Under the pieces are notes generated by a model. The model was given only the letters and a program-made list of their open reading frames with translations, had not been told where the DNA came from and did no database searches. Positions 1 through 10,101 of a stretch of 64,000 bases of DNA are shown here, one piece after another (the first letter of the stretch is position 1; each line of letters opens with the position of its first letter). Source of the stretch: Limnoglobus roseus (lineage in GTDB: Bacteria; Planctomycetota; Planctomycetia; Gemmatales; Gemmataceae); contig NZ_CP042425.1 in the NCBI RefSeq assembly GCF_008254045.1, positions 3,844,001 to 3,908,000 of the forward strand, given 5' to 3'. The translations under genes and the position numbers were made by a program.

Positions 1-1330
1 GCCCGTGCCACCAGCGATCTCACCGCGGTCCATCGCCGGATCGGCTTGTCCGTGGGCGGCGAAGCCGGAACGCGGCTGGCCGCGGGCCTCGGCTTGGCAA
101 CCAGCCCAGACACCATCCTCCGCCGCATCAAGGACGGTCCGGACGAGCCGGCCCCGCGGCCGCGGTACGTTGGCATCGACGACTGGGCGACCCGCAAAGG
201 GCACACGTATGGGACTATCCTCGTCGACCTGGAGCGCGGCACCGTCATCGACCTGTTGCCCGGCCGGGACGGCGAGGCTGTGAAGGCGTGGCAGGCCCAC
301 CTGCCAGTCGAGGTCATCACCCGCGACCGGTGGCCGGCGTACATCCAGGTCGCGACGGCGGCTGCCCCGCAGGCGAAGCAGGTGGCCGACCGCTTCCACC
401 TGTTGACCAACGTGCGGGAGGCGGTCGAGAAGATCTTGTCCCGCGTCGCCGCCGACGTCCGGGCGGCCAACGCCGCGGTGAACGCACCGGCGGATCAGGC
501 ACCCACGGCCCCGGTCGACACCCCGCCCGCCTCCCCGAGCCGGCGGCCCCTCTCACAGGCACGCAGCGGCGGAAGACTGCGAGGCGGCAGCCGCGGGAGG
601 AGCGGTTCCGACGGGTCAAAGAGCTGACGGCGGCCGGCCTCTCGATCCGGGCGATCGCCCGGCAGTTGCGGATGGGTTGCCGGGCCGTCCTTTGCTACCA
701 ACGGCTCGACCGATGTCCGGACTGGCAAGCCGGCCGCACCCGACCGAGCGGCATCGACCCGTTCGCGATGTTCATCGCCGACTGGATCGCGGCCGGCAAC
801 CGGAACAGCCGCGACCTACATCAGGCCCTCCGGGCGAAGGGCTTCACAGGCGGGTACGATGCGGCCCGCCGATACCTGAACCGGCGAGTCGGCAGCACCG
901 GCCGGCCCGGACGACGAGACCCTGCCGCGGTCGTGACACCGGCCGAACGGACTTCGCTGTCGGCCCGGGCCCTGTCCTTACGGGTGGCCAACCCGAAGCC
1001 CGACGGTCACTCGGCGCGTGTGCGGGTCAGGGTGCGGGTGGCGAACGCTGCCGTCCACGCGGCGTTGGCCTTGGCCGAGGAACTGATGGCCATGATCCGC
1101 AGGACGAGCGAGACGACACTGGCCGAGTGGATCGCCAAGGCCAACCCCCTCGGCGATCGGGACTTGTCGAACCTGGCCGACAGCCTGGCGTCCGACGCGG
1201 CCGCCGTGCAGGCGGCTTTGACCGAACCGTGGAGCAACGGCCAGGTAGAAGGTCAGGTCGGAAGGCTAAAGTGCATCAAACTTACGGCCGGGCCGGGATG
1301 ACGCTTCTGCGGGCCCGGGTGCGGCACAGG
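1..1330 (+). pseudogene. ISL3-family transposase remnant, frameshifted and cut by the window edge
   Basis: The translation shows ISL3 transposase (DDE_Tnp_ISL3) landmarks: YVGIDDWATRKGHTYGTILVDL and VEVITRDRWPAY near the N-terminus, DRFHLLTNVREA, and PWSNGQVEGQVGRLK plus YGRAGMTLLRARV at the C-terminus. These lie in three reading frames: frame 1 to about 545, frame 3 to about 1265, then frame 2. Two indels therefore separate the parts and no full protein can be made. The N-terminus lies outside the window. A helix-turn-helix insert (LSIRAIARQLRM) sits in the middle, as in many ISL3 transposases. The remnant stops shortly before the IS4 element that begins at 1397. Confidence 0.85.
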
Positions 1331-1396
1331 GGTAGGAACCTCGGCGGAGGAAAAATGGCTTTCGACGTGCGAGGGGAGGACCTCCACCATTGTTGC

Positions 1397-2844
1397 GGGA
1401 CAACCCGAATGCCATTCAGTTAAGACGCAACTCTTTCCGCGAGTATGCGCCTCCGGAGTTCCTGTCGGGCGTGGCTCATGTACGGGTACTTCTTGGCTCG
1501 CCGTTTCTGACACCGCGGCTCGATGCGATCCGGGCGTGACGGGTTGACGATCAAGTTCGGCAGCGGCGTGCCGGGCGGGGCCGACGACAGCCACCGCAAG
1601 GCATCGACGAAGCTGATCCGATCGGGGCACACGCCCTGACGCCGGGCGGCCTCCCACATCACGACCCGGACCAAGTTGTACACCAGCGCAAAGGCCGTCA
1701 ACTCCTTCGGCACGCCGGCTTCGGTCTCGCACTTCAACACGTCCATGCCGAGGGTCGTCTTCCAATGGGCCAGGTCGGTCTCGACGCCCCACCGGGCGCG
1801 GTACCGGTCGGCCACCGCATCGGCCGGGTACGCGGTCGCGTCGAGCAGGGTCGTGACCAGGGTCACCGACCGGACCCGGAACCCCGGCCGGTTCACCCGG
1901 TACGCCAGCTCCCGCACGGTCAACAGCCGGGGCATCGCCGCGTACTCGGCCACCGTCAACCAGACCGGGCGGTTCTGGGGCCGGTACCACTCGACCAGCT
2001 GGTCCGACCGCCCGAACCCGCGGACCCATCGCGATCGGGGTTGTCCGGCGTGGCCCCAGTGGGAACCGGGAACGGCGTGCGGCCGCCCGGGGCGGAAGTC
2101 CACGATGCGACCCTGGTGGTTGCGAAACACGCCGTGGAGGCCGCGGCGGGCCAGCGCCGCCAGGTGCGCGAACGTGCCGAACGCGCGGTCGCCGACGAGC
2201 ACGTCCCCGGGCCGGAGTTCGGCGTGGGTGAGCGTCGCCTGGGTGACCTCGTGCGACCGGAGCGGGGCGGTCCGGGGTTTCAGGAGCAGGCCGGTCCCGG
2301 CGTGGAACAGGATGAGGACGCGGGCGACGGGGAACCCGCACCCGGCGGCCTGGTTGGTCGGCTGGCCGAACGCCGCCTGCAACGCCGGGGTGTCGGGCAG
2401 GGACACGCCGGACCCGTCCACGAAGAACGTCCGCAGGCCCCGCCACCGCCCGTCGTCGCCGTCGGCCAGCGGGCGGGCGGCGTCCGTCACGCGGGCCAGC
2501 ACGGCGCGGAGGACGGCCAACGGCAACCGGGCCCGGGCCTGGCAGTACGCGGAGGCGGAGAACGAGCGCCCGGTCAGGCGGGGGAGGTGGGCGCACGCCG
2601 TGTTGCCGTGCAGGATCTGTAGGACGAGCAGATGGACGGGGTCGAGCAACCGGTCCCGCCACGTGTGGCCCGCCGTCTCGCACGCGTGACGGATGGATGC
2701 GGGCGCGAGAGCCGCGGCCACGTCGGCACGAATTTGCCGCAACGCAGTGAGAAGAGAGGGTATCATCCTGACCTCCTGTCCCCGATGAGAAGGTCAAGTC
2801 AGTTTACCGCTTACGGCTTAACTGAATGGCATTCGGGTTGTCCC
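1397..2844 (-). mobile_element. Intact IS4-family insertion sequence (copy A)
   Basis: A perfect 28-bp inverted repeat at 1397-1424 and 2817-2844 brackets one open transposase gene on the minus strand. The repeat starts GGGACAACCCGAATGCC. The element is 1,448 bp, normal for IS4. The last ten bases of the right end are shared with the left end of a second IS4 copy, so the two lie head to tail with no spacer. No clear direct target duplication flanks this copy alone. Confidence 0.88.
1420..2766 (-). CDS. IS4-family transposase (DDE), intact
   Basis: This 448-residue protein has the IS4 (DDE_Tnp_1) arrangement. The first Asp is in FFVDGSGVSLPDTP (about residue 115), the second in GDVLVGDRAFGTF, and the C-terminal YREK signature Y-x2-R-x3-E-x6-K is present as YRARWGVETDLAHWK. 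The conserved C-terminal PRCQKRRAKKYPYMSHAR is also intact. The ATG at 2766 is preceded six bases upstream by AGGAGG. The stop lies inside the left inverted repeat. All catalytic residues are present, so this copy may be active. It cuts and pastes its own element and has no link to neighbouring functions. Confidence 0.92.
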   Translation of the reverse strand: MIPSLLTALRQIRADVAAALAPASIRHACETAGHTWRDRLLDPVHLLVLQILHGNTACAHLPRLTGRSFSASAYCQARARLPLAVLRAVLARVTDAARPLADGDDGRWRGLRTFFVDGSGVSLPDTPALQAAFGQPTNQAAGCGFPVARVLILFHAGTGLLLKPRTAPLRSHEVTQATLTHAELRPGDVLVGDRAFGTFAHLAALARRGLHGVFRNHQGRIVDFRPGRPHAVPGSHWGHAGQPRSRWVRGFGRSDQLVEWYRPQNRPVWLTVAEYAAMPRLLTVRELAYRVNRPGFRVRSVTLVTTLLDATAYPADAVADRYRARWGVETDLAHWKTTLGMDVLKCETEAGVPKELTAFALVYNLVRVVMWEAARRQGVCPDRISFVDALRWLSSAPPGTPLPNLIVNPSRPDRIEPRCQKRRAKKYPYMSHARQELRRRILAERVAS

Positions 2845-4330
2845 GGAATGCCATTCAGTTCGGCCGGAACTCTTGGCCCATTCACTTCTTCCGCCCCAGT
2901 ACTCGCCCCTGTTGCAGCCGGCGAACAATGGGAATGGCCCTTTGCCCGCGCCGCGGAGGTTCATCCGTGACCCCCTCCCGACGCGCCGCCGTCCGGCCGC
3001 TCCGTGAAGGCGTGGCGAACGCCCTCGCTCCGCTCGCCCTGGCGGAACCCTGTCGCGGCCGGAACGTCCGCCGGCGGCACCGCGCCCTCGACCCGGTCCC
3101 CCCCATCCACGTGTTCCTGTTGCGGATCCTCCACGGCAACACCGCCTGTGCCCACTTGCCCCGGTTGACCGGCCGGTCGGTCACGGCCGCGGCGCCCCGC
3201 CAGGCCCGCGGCCGCCTCCCGCTCGCCGTCCTCCGGTCGGTCACGGCCGCCCTCTGGCCGGCGGTCGATGCCGACGGCCTCTGGCGGGCGCACCGGACGG
3301 GGTTCGTCGCCGGCACGGGCGTCAGCCTGCCGGACACGCCGCCGCTGCAACGGGCCTTCGGCCCGCCGACCAACCCGGCGGCCGAGTGCGGGTTCCCGGT
3401 CGCCCGCGCCCTCGCCCTGTTCCACGCCGGCCCGGGCCCGCTCCAGGCGTTCCTCACCGCCCCGCTGCGGTCGCACGAGATCGCGACCGTGACCCAACCG
3501 CACCCGGACCTCCGGGCCGGCGACGTGCTGGTCGGGGACCGCGCGTTCGAGGCGTACGCGCGCCCGTACTTCCTGGCCCAAAACGGCCTCCACGGGGTGT
3601 TCCGGGTGAGCCGCCGCCGGGTCGTCGACTTCACCCCCGGCCGCACGCCACCGCCCCGTTGGAGCACGCGGAAGGTGAGCGGCAAGGCCCGCTCCCGGTG
3701 GGTGCGGAACCTGGGCCCGACGGATCCGGTCGTGGAGTGGTACAAGCCGGACCAGCGGCCGACGTGGATGACCGCCGAGGCGTACGCGCCACGGCCGGTC
3801 ACGCTCGCCGTCCGGGAGACGCGGTACGCGGTGGACCGCCCCGGCTTCCGGGCGAGTACCGTCACCCCGGTGAGCACGCCCCTCGACGCCCCGGCGTACC
3901 CGGCGGCCGGGCCGGCGGGTCTGTACCGCCAGCGGTGGCAGGTGGGAACCGACCTGGCCCATTTGAAGACGACGCCCGGGATGGGCGTGCGGAGGTGCGA
4001 GACGGAGGCGGGCGTGAGGGAGGAGTTGGTCGCGTTCGCCATCGCCGACAACCTGGTCCGGGCGGTCCTGCTCGGAGCCGGCCGGCGGCAGGACGTGCCG
4101 TGGCGCGGATCCGCTTCGTGGACGCGCCGCGGTGGTTGACGTCGTCCTCACCGGGCACGCCGTTGCCGGACGTGGTCGTGAGCCCCGCGCGGAAGGACCG
4201 CGTCGAGCCGCGGTGCCAGAAGCGGCGGGCCAAGAAGTACCCGTACGTGACCCGCCCCCGCGCGGAGCTTCGACAACAGCGACTGGCGCAGGAGGTTCCG
4301 GCCGAACTGAATGGCATTCCGGGACAACCC
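2835..4330 (+). mobile_element. Decayed IS4-family insertion sequence (copy B)
   Basis: A 36-bp perfect inverted repeat at 2835-2870 and 4295-4330 (starting GGGTTGTCCCGGAATGCC) bounds this second IS4 element. It lies in the opposite orientation to copy A and is more diverged. The outer decamer GGGTTGTCCC is the reverse complement of the outer decamer of copy A (GGGACAACCC). The inner core GAATGCCATTCAGTT is shared by both elements. Copy B truncates the 3' part of an IS3 transposase to its right. Confidence 0.8.
2967..4294 (+). pseudogene. IS4-family transposase, frameshifted and missing the catalytic Glu
   Basis: The sequence is homologous to the intact transposase of copy A throughout (FLLRILHGNTACAHLPRLTG, VGDRAFEAYA, C-terminal PRCQKRRAKKYPY). 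The best start is GTG at 2967 behind GGAGG. The reading frame breaks near 4095, so the C-terminal part is read in another frame. The YREK signature reads YRQRWQVGTDLAHLK: the catalytic Glu codon is GGA (Gly) at 3944-3946. The gene also lacks its own stop and would read out through the right inverted repeat. It is dead by two independent lesions. Confidence 0.85.
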
Positions 4331-5306
4331 CGTCTCAAGGCCGAACACCACGCCCGCTCGGCCTCGGCTCCGTCGGCGAACGCGCGGCGGTAGACCAAGT
4401 CCTTCTTCCGCGTGGCGAAGAACGACTCCGTCGGGGCGTTGTCCCAGCAGTTTCTCTTCCGGCTGAAACGCATCACCGCCGCGACCGCCGTCCGATACTC
4501 CCCGCTTGTGTACTGGCACCCGCGATCCGAATGCATGACAACCCCGGCCGGCGGGCGACGCCGCACGACCGCGGCCTGAAACGCGCGGCGGACCAAGGCC
4601 GTGCCCGGCGTGTCGCTCACGGCCCAGCCGACGACGCTCCGTGCGTGCAGGTCGATCACCACAGCCCAACCCACCCGCCGGCCGTCCACAGGTGCGTGAT
4701 GTCGGCGGTCCGCTTGGCGTTCGGCGTACCGGTGGTGAAGTGGCGGTCCAAGACGTGGGGCGGTTCGGCCCGGAGGACTTTGGCCACCGTGTTCTCGCAA
4801 CAGTTCACGCCCCGGCGGTTCAACACGCGGGCCAGTCGAGGGTTACCGTACACCTGCCGACAGTCGGTGAACGCTGCCCGCACGGCCGCCGTTAACGTCG
4901 CGTGCCTTCGCACGCCGGGACGGGAGAGCCGCTGCTGGCGGGCATAGTACCCGGCAGGCGTGACGCCGAGGACGCAGTCCATCGCGGTGATCGGCCACAT
5001 GCCACGGTGGTCGTGGATGAAGGCGAACGTCAACTCGCTTCCCGCGCGAAGAAGGTGGTCGCTTTTTAAGATCTCCCGCTCCATCTTGAGTTGCCGGTTC
5101 TCCTCCCGGAGGCGGCAGAGTTCTTGCTCGACGGACGGCCGGGCGGTCGGGGCCACCGGGGGCGTGGTACTTCCGCTTCCACTTGCGGGGGGCTCGGGGT
5201 TGAGATCGAGCCGACGAGCGGCCGCGGCGACGGTGAGCTTCTCGGCGACGATCGACTCGACGGCTTGGCGTCGGAAGTCGTCGGTGTAGGCGGCGGGGGT
5301 TGTCAT
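4331..5306 (-). pseudogene. IS3-family OrfAB transposase, 3' end removed by an IS4 insertion
   Basis: OrfA begins at ATG 5306 (YTDDFRRQAVESIVAEK, a helix-turn-helix domain) with the usual C-terminal coiled coil (QELCRLREENRQLKMEREIL). OrfB follows with FAFIHDHRGMWPI, VYGNPRLARVLNRRG, ITHLWTAGG, the second Asp region VMHSDRGCQYTS and the Glu region RKRNCWDNAPTESFFATRKK. Indels break the frame between OrfA and OrfB (about 5060-5075) and again near 4680. The gene stops after the Glu motif, where IS4 copy B begins, so about 40 C-terminal residues are missing. The DDE residues survive but the gene cannot make a full protein. Confidence 0.88.
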
Positions 5307-5321
5307 CGGTGGTTCTCCTAG

Positions 5322-6168
5322 GTCCTCCGGCCATTCAGCCGCACTGGTTTATCCGGGCGGCGAGCCAGACGAAGCCGGCGTCGTGGGCCGCTTCCTTCCC
5401 GGACCGCGTCGCCACCCGCCGGTCGCGTTTATGCGGCCGAAGAACCACTCGATCACGTCGCGGTTCTTGTACCGACTCCGGCGGTCGCACGTCACCCGCT
5501 TCCGCGTCGAGTTCGGACGGATGCACGCCCGGGCCCCCAACCGCCTCACGAACGCGCGGATCGCATCGCTGTCGGCGGCGGCGGCCACGACATGGCCGAC
5601 AGCGCCCGGCTTAAAGCCGGCCCGTAGGGCTCCCGCGTGCGGGGCGTCGCCACGCGGGCCGGCCGTCACCACCGGCGTGAGTCGCCGACCCCGTCGGTCG
5701 ACCGCCGCATGCCGCTCGGTCGTCCGCCCGCCGCGGCTTCGTCCGCCACCTCTTTTCCCCGGGGCAAGCGTCGCCCCGCCGAGGCCACCGGATGAGCCTT
5801 GACCGTGGTGGAGTCCATCGGGACCTCCTCCCGGTCCGGGTCGCCCAGGGCCTTGGCGATCCGCTCCCGCACGCCCGCCGCGCAACACCGATCGAACCGC
5901 TCCCCGACCGTGTTGGGCTTACCGAATCGCGTGGGCCGGTCGGCCCAGGGGATTCCGGTCTTGAGGGCGGAGAGGACGGCGTTGGCGAACCGTCGGTTGT
6001 CGACGGCGGTCCGCCCCGGGTCGCCCGCCTTGCCGGGCAAGAGGCCCGGGGTCGTCTCCCATTGCGGATCGGTCGGCTCATGGCGATGTCGCATACCGCA
6101 CTCCTCCGTGAGCGACGCCCACCCTCACCAATGCCCAACCACAATGTCAGACTGAATGTCCGTAGGAC
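5322..6168 (-). mobile_element. IS5-type element with CTAG target duplication (decayed)
   Basis: Imperfect 17-bp terminal inverted repeats lie at 5322-5338 (GTCCTCCGGCCATTCAG) and 6152-6168 (GTCCTACGGACATTCAG inward), differing at two bases. Both ends are flanked by CTAG (5318-5321 and 6169-6172), the 4-bp duplication typical of IS5-type elements. The 847-bp element encodes one broken transposase. Confidence 0.85.
5335..6094 (-). pseudogene. IS5-family transposase, frameshifted
   Basis: The N-terminal half is open from ATG 6094: [30 protein letters not shown] and the DDE Asp region [13 protein letters not shown], characteristic of IS5 transposases of the DUF4096/DDE_Tnp type. The C-terminal half is in other frames: ADSDAIRAFVRRLGARACIRPN, then RYKNRDVIEWFFGRINATGGWR, which carries the Glu region. 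At least two indels separate the parts. The gene is not expected to be functional. Confidence 0.85.
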
Positions 6169-6249
6169 CTAGGGCGATCGTCCACTGAACGAGCAGGATC
6201 GCGTCGGCGGATGTGAGTTAATTTTCGTCTGGGGTCCAGCCATACAGGT

Positions 6250-6505
6250 CTAGTCCTTCGATGAACGCCGGCCGATTGTCAACAGCAAGCGAGTCGATTC
6301 GTTCAAGCCACCGCGTGCAGCCCAGTCTTCGATCCGAGCATCCGGGGTGAACCCGTAGCCCAAGTGGGTCGGTTCCGAGCGGGTGACGACTGCCCCAACT
6401 ACAGTCGAGTGGCCGACGGGTCGGCAACCCAGGACTAGACCGAGCGCGTCGTCACACCGCGGGCTCGCAGTGGTTCTCCTCTTCTCCTCGCCAGCTCTTG
6501 GCTCG
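6250..6505 (-). ncRNA. Putative IS110 guide (bridge/seek) RNA region, copy 1
   Basis: This 256-bp non-coding region lies directly downstream of the transposase. It is the mirror image of 10102-10357. On the minus strand the 15-mer at 6393-6407 reads CGACTGTAGTTGGGG, matching 14 of 15 bases of the element's left end (7604-7618). The match sits in a hairpin with stem CGACTG/CAGTCG. That IS110-family elements encode a guide RNA is established; that this region is it is inference. Confidence 0.45.
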
Positions 6506-7534
6506 TTACGCCGCCGCCTTCACCGGCTGCACCTGATGGAACAGCCACCGCACCCACCGGTTGGCGACGGCCGCGGCCACCACGCTCCCCGGCTTGCCCC
6601 GGCCCTTCATGTCGGCCGCCAGTTTCTTCCACCGGGCGTCGTACCGCACCAGCCGGTGGGCGGCCTCGATGAGCACGACCCGCAGCTGCGGGTTGCCGGC
6701 CTTGATCAGCCCGGCGTCGGCCTGCTTCTGGCCGCTCGACGCGTTCCGCGGCGACAGCCCGCAGAACCGGGCCGCCTGCTTGCCCGTCCGGAACCGGTCG
6801 AACCGCCCGATCTCGGCCCGGATGGTGGCCGCCGTGACCAGGCCGATCCCCTTCATCGTCAGCAGATTCACGACCAGGGCATCCTCGGCGGTGACCTGGG
6901 CCAGGCGTTGCTCGGCCGCCTTGACGTCGCCGGCCAGGGCCTTCAGGCGGCCCAGGTGCCGGTCCATCACCCACCGCGTCTGCTCGCTCAGGGCGGCGTC
7001 GCGGGTCAGCCACGTCAGCCACGCCACCGTCCACGGGTTCACGCCCTCGGGGGCGGCTACCCGGTTGTCGCGGAGCAGGGCCCCGATCCGCAGCTTGACG
7101 TTCCGCCGCTCGCCGACGAGCTGCTGGCGGTACCGGACGAGCCGTCGCAGTTCGCGGACCTCGGCCGGGGCGTGCCACACCTTGGGCAGGTACCCGACCC
7201 GCTCCAGGTCGGCGAGCATCTTGGCGTCCGAGTAGTCCGTCTTGTCCGGGTTGCCCTTCATGCGGGCCACATACCCGGGGTGGGCCAGGTCGACCAGCCA
7301 CCCGGCTTTGGTCACCAGTTCCTCGGCCAGATCGGCCGACCCGCTGCACGCCTCGATGGCCGCCCGCACGTCGGTGCCGAACCGGGCGACGGCGTCGCGG
7401 ATGGCCCGCCAGTCGTTCGCGCAACTCTGGTTGAGCAACACGCGGCCGCCGCGGTCCAGGGCGCACACCTGGACGGACAGGGTGTGGTAGTCCAGGCCCA
7501 CGAAAACGGGGCCGGTCGTCGTTGCCGCGGGCAT
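6506..7534 (-). CDS. IS110-family DEDD transposase (copy 1)
   Basis: This 342-residue protein has the two IS110 domains. The N-terminal RuvC-like DEDD domain starts FVGLDYHTLSVQVCALD and includes AAIEACSGSADLAEEL and the NPDKTDYSDAKMLADL region. The C-terminal Transposase_20 domain contains GIGLVTAATIRAEIGRFDRF, FCGLSPRNASSGQKQ and GLIKAGNPQLRVVLIEAAHR, including the conserved Ser region. The ATG at 7534 gives the usual family start just before the first Asp motif. Enzymes of this family act with an element-encoded guide RNA. The sequence is identical to the copy at 9073-10101, implying a very recent duplication. Confidence 0.93.
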   Translation of the reverse strand: MPAATTTGPVFVGLDYHTLSVQVCALDRGGRVLLNQSCANDWRAIRDAVARFGTDVRAAIEACSGSADLAEELVTKAGWLVDLAHPGYVARMKGNPDKTDYSDAKMLADLERVGYLPKVWHAPAEVRELRRLVRYRQQLVGERRNVKLRIGALLRDNRVAAPEGVNPWTVAWLTWLTRDAALSEQTRWVMDRHLGRLKALAGDVKAAEQRLAQVTAEDALVVNLLTMKGIGLVTAATIRAEIGRFDRFRTGKQAARFCGLSPRNASSGQKQADAGLIKAGNPQLRVVLIEAAHRLVRYDARWKKLAADMKGRGKPGSVVAAAVANRWVRWLFHQVQPVKAAA

Positions 7535-7624
7535 GGCTGGTCCTCGAAGGTGTGGTCCTGTTGATGGTGACCACACCCACCCTCTCCGGCAACCAGCGTT
7601 CATCCCCATCTACAGTCGTAGTTG

Positions 7625-8982
7625 ACATGATAGCCACGCCAAAGGAGTTAGGGCGAGGGTGGGCCATGTCCGGACAGCCGACTCAGCGTGTCGTGAAGAA
7701 GTGGGCCGCCGAGGTGGGGGCGGTGGGCGAGCGGATCGGCCGGCACTTCGCCCGCAGCGAACCCCGTCAGCGAGCGGCCGCCTACCTGCGCGGGTTGCTC
7801 ACCGACGCCGAGCGGAAGAACGGGTGGCAGCTGGCCGAGTACCTGGGCGAGGCGACGCCCGACGGGGTGCAACACCGGCTCACCCGCGCCGACGGGGACG
7901 CGGGCGCGGCCCGGGACGACCTGGCCGGGTACGTCCACGAGCACCTCGGCGATCGCGGTGGGGTGCGGATCGTGGACGAGACCGGGTTCGTCAAGAAGGG
8001 AACGAAGTCGTGCGGGGTGGCCCGCCAGTACACCGGCACGGCGGGCCGGATCGAGAACGCCCAGGTGGGCGTGTTCCGGGCTTACGCTGGCCCGAAGGGG
8101 CACGCCTTCCTCGACCGGGCACCGTACCTGCCGAAGGAGTGGGCCGGCGACCGCGAGCGATGTGACGCCGCCGGTGTGCCCGAGGGCGTGGGGTTCGCGA
8201 CGAAGCCGCAGCGGGCCGAGCGGATGATCCGGCGTGCGCGGCGGCTGGGGGTGCGGGCGGCGTGGGTGGCGGGCGACACGGTGTACGGCCACGGCGGGAA
8301 ATTCCGGCGATTCCTTGAGGAGGCGGGGCCGCCGTACCTGCTGGCCGTGCCGTCGAACCAGCCGCTGTTCGACGGGCGGTTCCGCTCCACGGTCGGGGCG
8401 GTCGCCGACGCGCTCGCGGCGGGCGCGTGGCGGCGGGCCAGTGCCGGGGACGGGAGCAAGGGGCCGCGGGAGTACGACTGGGCGGCGGAGGCGTTCGGCC
8501 CCACTGGCGAGCGGGGGTGGCCGTTGTGGCTGGTGGTGCGACGACACCGGGAGCGGCCGGGCGAGCGGGCGTACTTCTTCGCCCGCGGCCCGGCGGCGAC
8601 ACCACCGGCCGAGCTGGTCCGAGTGGCCGGGACTCGGTGGCGGGTGGAGGAATGTCTGGAGTTGAGCAAGGGGGAATGTGGGTTCGGCGAATACGAGGTG
8701 CGGTCGTGGGGGGGCTGGCATCGGCACGCGACGCTCAGCCTGTTCGCCCTGGCGGTGGTGGCCGTGATCCGCTCGCGAGTGCCGGCCCCGCGGCGGGAAA
8801 AGGGGGCGCGGGGCGAATCCGGGTGAGCGTCCCCGAGGTGCGGAAGTTGCTCGCCCGGTTGGTGTGGGCGTTCGCCCCGTTGGCGAAACAGGTGCTGGCA
8901 TGGTCGGTGTGGCGACGACGGCACCAACATCGCGCCCGCGACTGCCATTACAAGAAGCGTGAGGCCAAACCGCCCGATTGAA
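7625..8982 (+). mobile_element. IS701-family element between the two IS110 copies
   Basis: This is the unique 1,358-bp core between the inverted IS110 copies. It holds one IS701-type transposase and little else. The core begins and ends at the sequence CAAC/GTTG shared by both IS110 copies. I could not find convincing long terminal inverted repeats inside it, which fits each IS110 copy having inserted into, or replaced, one end of the IS701 element. Confidence 0.7.
7666..8979 (+). pseudogene. IS701-family transposase with a C-terminal frameshift
   Basis: From ATG 7666 the protein has the IS701 (DDE_5) landmarks: RQRAAAYLRGLLTDAERKNGWQLAEYLG, the first Asp in VRIVDETGFVKKG, AWVAGDTVYG with the second Asp, and TRWRVEECLELSKGECGFGEYEVRSW with the Glu. 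The reading frame ends at 8826. The usual family C-terminus (VSVPEVRKLLARLVW, then WRRRHQHRARDCHYKKR) continues in another frame to 8981. The break lies in a run of A and G near 8800-8815. It may be a decay mutation or a programmed shift. The three catalytic acidic residues lie before the break. Confidence 0.8.
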
Positions 8983-9072
8983 CAACTACGACTGTAGATG
9001 GGGATGAACGCTGGTTGCCGGAGAGGGTGGGTGTGGTCACCATCAACAGGACCACACCTTCGAGGACCAGCC

Positions 9073-10101
9073 ATGCCCGCGGCAACGACGACCGGCCCCG
9101 TTTTCGTGGGCCTGGACTACCACACCCTGTCCGTCCAGGTGTGCGCCCTGGACCGCGGCGGCCGCGTGTTGCTCAACCAGAGTTGCGCGAACGACTGGCG
9201 GGCCATCCGCGACGCCGTCGCCCGGTTCGGCACCGACGTGCGGGCGGCCATCGAGGCGTGCAGCGGGTCGGCCGATCTGGCCGAGGAACTGGTGACCAAA
9301 GCCGGGTGGCTGGTCGACCTGGCCCACCCCGGGTATGTGGCCCGCATGAAGGGCAACCCGGACAAGACGGACTACTCGGACGCCAAGATGCTCGCCGACC
9401 TGGAGCGGGTCGGGTACCTGCCCAAGGTGTGGCACGCCCCGGCCGAGGTCCGCGAACTGCGACGGCTCGTCCGGTACCGCCAGCAGCTCGTCGGCGAGCG
9501 GCGGAACGTCAAGCTGCGGATCGGGGCCCTGCTCCGCGACAACCGGGTAGCCGCCCCCGAGGGCGTGAACCCGTGGACGGTGGCGTGGCTGACGTGGCTG
9601 ACCCGCGACGCCGCCCTGAGCGAGCAGACGCGGTGGGTGATGGACCGGCACCTGGGCCGCCTGAAGGCCCTGGCCGGCGACGTCAAGGCGGCCGAGCAAC
9701 GCCTGGCCCAGGTCACCGCCGAGGATGCCCTGGTCGTGAATCTGCTGACGATGAAGGGGATCGGCCTGGTCACGGCGGCCACCATCCGGGCCGAGATCGG
9801 GCGGTTCGACCGGTTCCGGACGGGCAAGCAGGCGGCCCGGTTCTGCGGGCTGTCGCCGCGGAACGCGTCGAGCGGCCAGAAGCAGGCCGACGCCGGGCTG
9901 ATCAAGGCCGGCAACCCGCAGCTGCGGGTCGTGCTCATCGAGGCCGCCCACCGGCTGGTGCGGTACGACGCCCGGTGGAAGAAACTGGCGGCCGACATGA
10001 AGGGCCGGGGCAAGCCGGGGAGCGTGGTGGCCGCGGCCGTCGCCAACCGGTGGGTGCGGTGGCTGTTCCATCAGGTGCAGCCGGTGAAGGCGGCGGCGTA
10101 A
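9073..10101 (+). CDS. IS110-family DEDD transposase (copy 2)
   Basis: The 342 residues are identical to copy 1 at 6506-7534, with the N-terminal DEDD domain (FVGLDYH) and the C-terminal Transposase_20 domain (GLSPRNASSGQKQ). The ATG at 9073 follows an 80-bp leader in which the element's left end CGACTGTAGATGGGG lies at 8989-9003. The gene is intact. Its 3' end runs into the putative guide RNA region, which could be transcribed on the same message. Confidence 0.93.
   Translation: MPAATTTGPVFVGLDYHTLSVQVCALDRGGRVLLNQSCANDWRAIRDAVARFGTDVRAAIEACSGSADLAEELVTKAGWLVDLAHPGYVARMKGNPDKTDYSDAKMLADLERVGYLPKVWHAPAEVRELRRLVRYRQQLVGERRNVKLRIGALLRDNRVAAPEGVNPWTVAWLTWLTRDAALSEQTRWVMDRHLGRLKALAGDVKAAEQRLAQVTAEDALVVNLLTMKGIGLVTAATIRAEIGRFDRFRTGKQAARFCGLSPRNASSGQKQADAGLIKAGNPQLRVVLIEAAHRLVRYDARWKKLAADMKGRGKPGSVVAAAVANRWVRWLFHQVQPVKAAA

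Larger units (their letters stand above)
6250..7624 (-). mobile_element. IS110-family element, left inverted copy
   Basis: This 1,375-bp block is repeated in inverted orientation at 8983-10357. Translations of both strands are identical across both copies, so the DNA is essentially identical. It contains one DEDD transposase gene, a short (about 90 bp) 5' leader and a long 256-bp 3' non-coding region. A short 5' and long 3' non-coding region is the IS1111-like layout within IS110. Beyond the repeat this copy continues into unrelated DNA after the CTAG at 6250-6253. Confidence 0.85.

Noticed and set aside
1253..2797. 514-codon frame overlapping the IS4 transposase
   Set aside because: It is a second-frame shadow of the intact transposase at 1420-2766, rich in Arg and Pro, with no family match.
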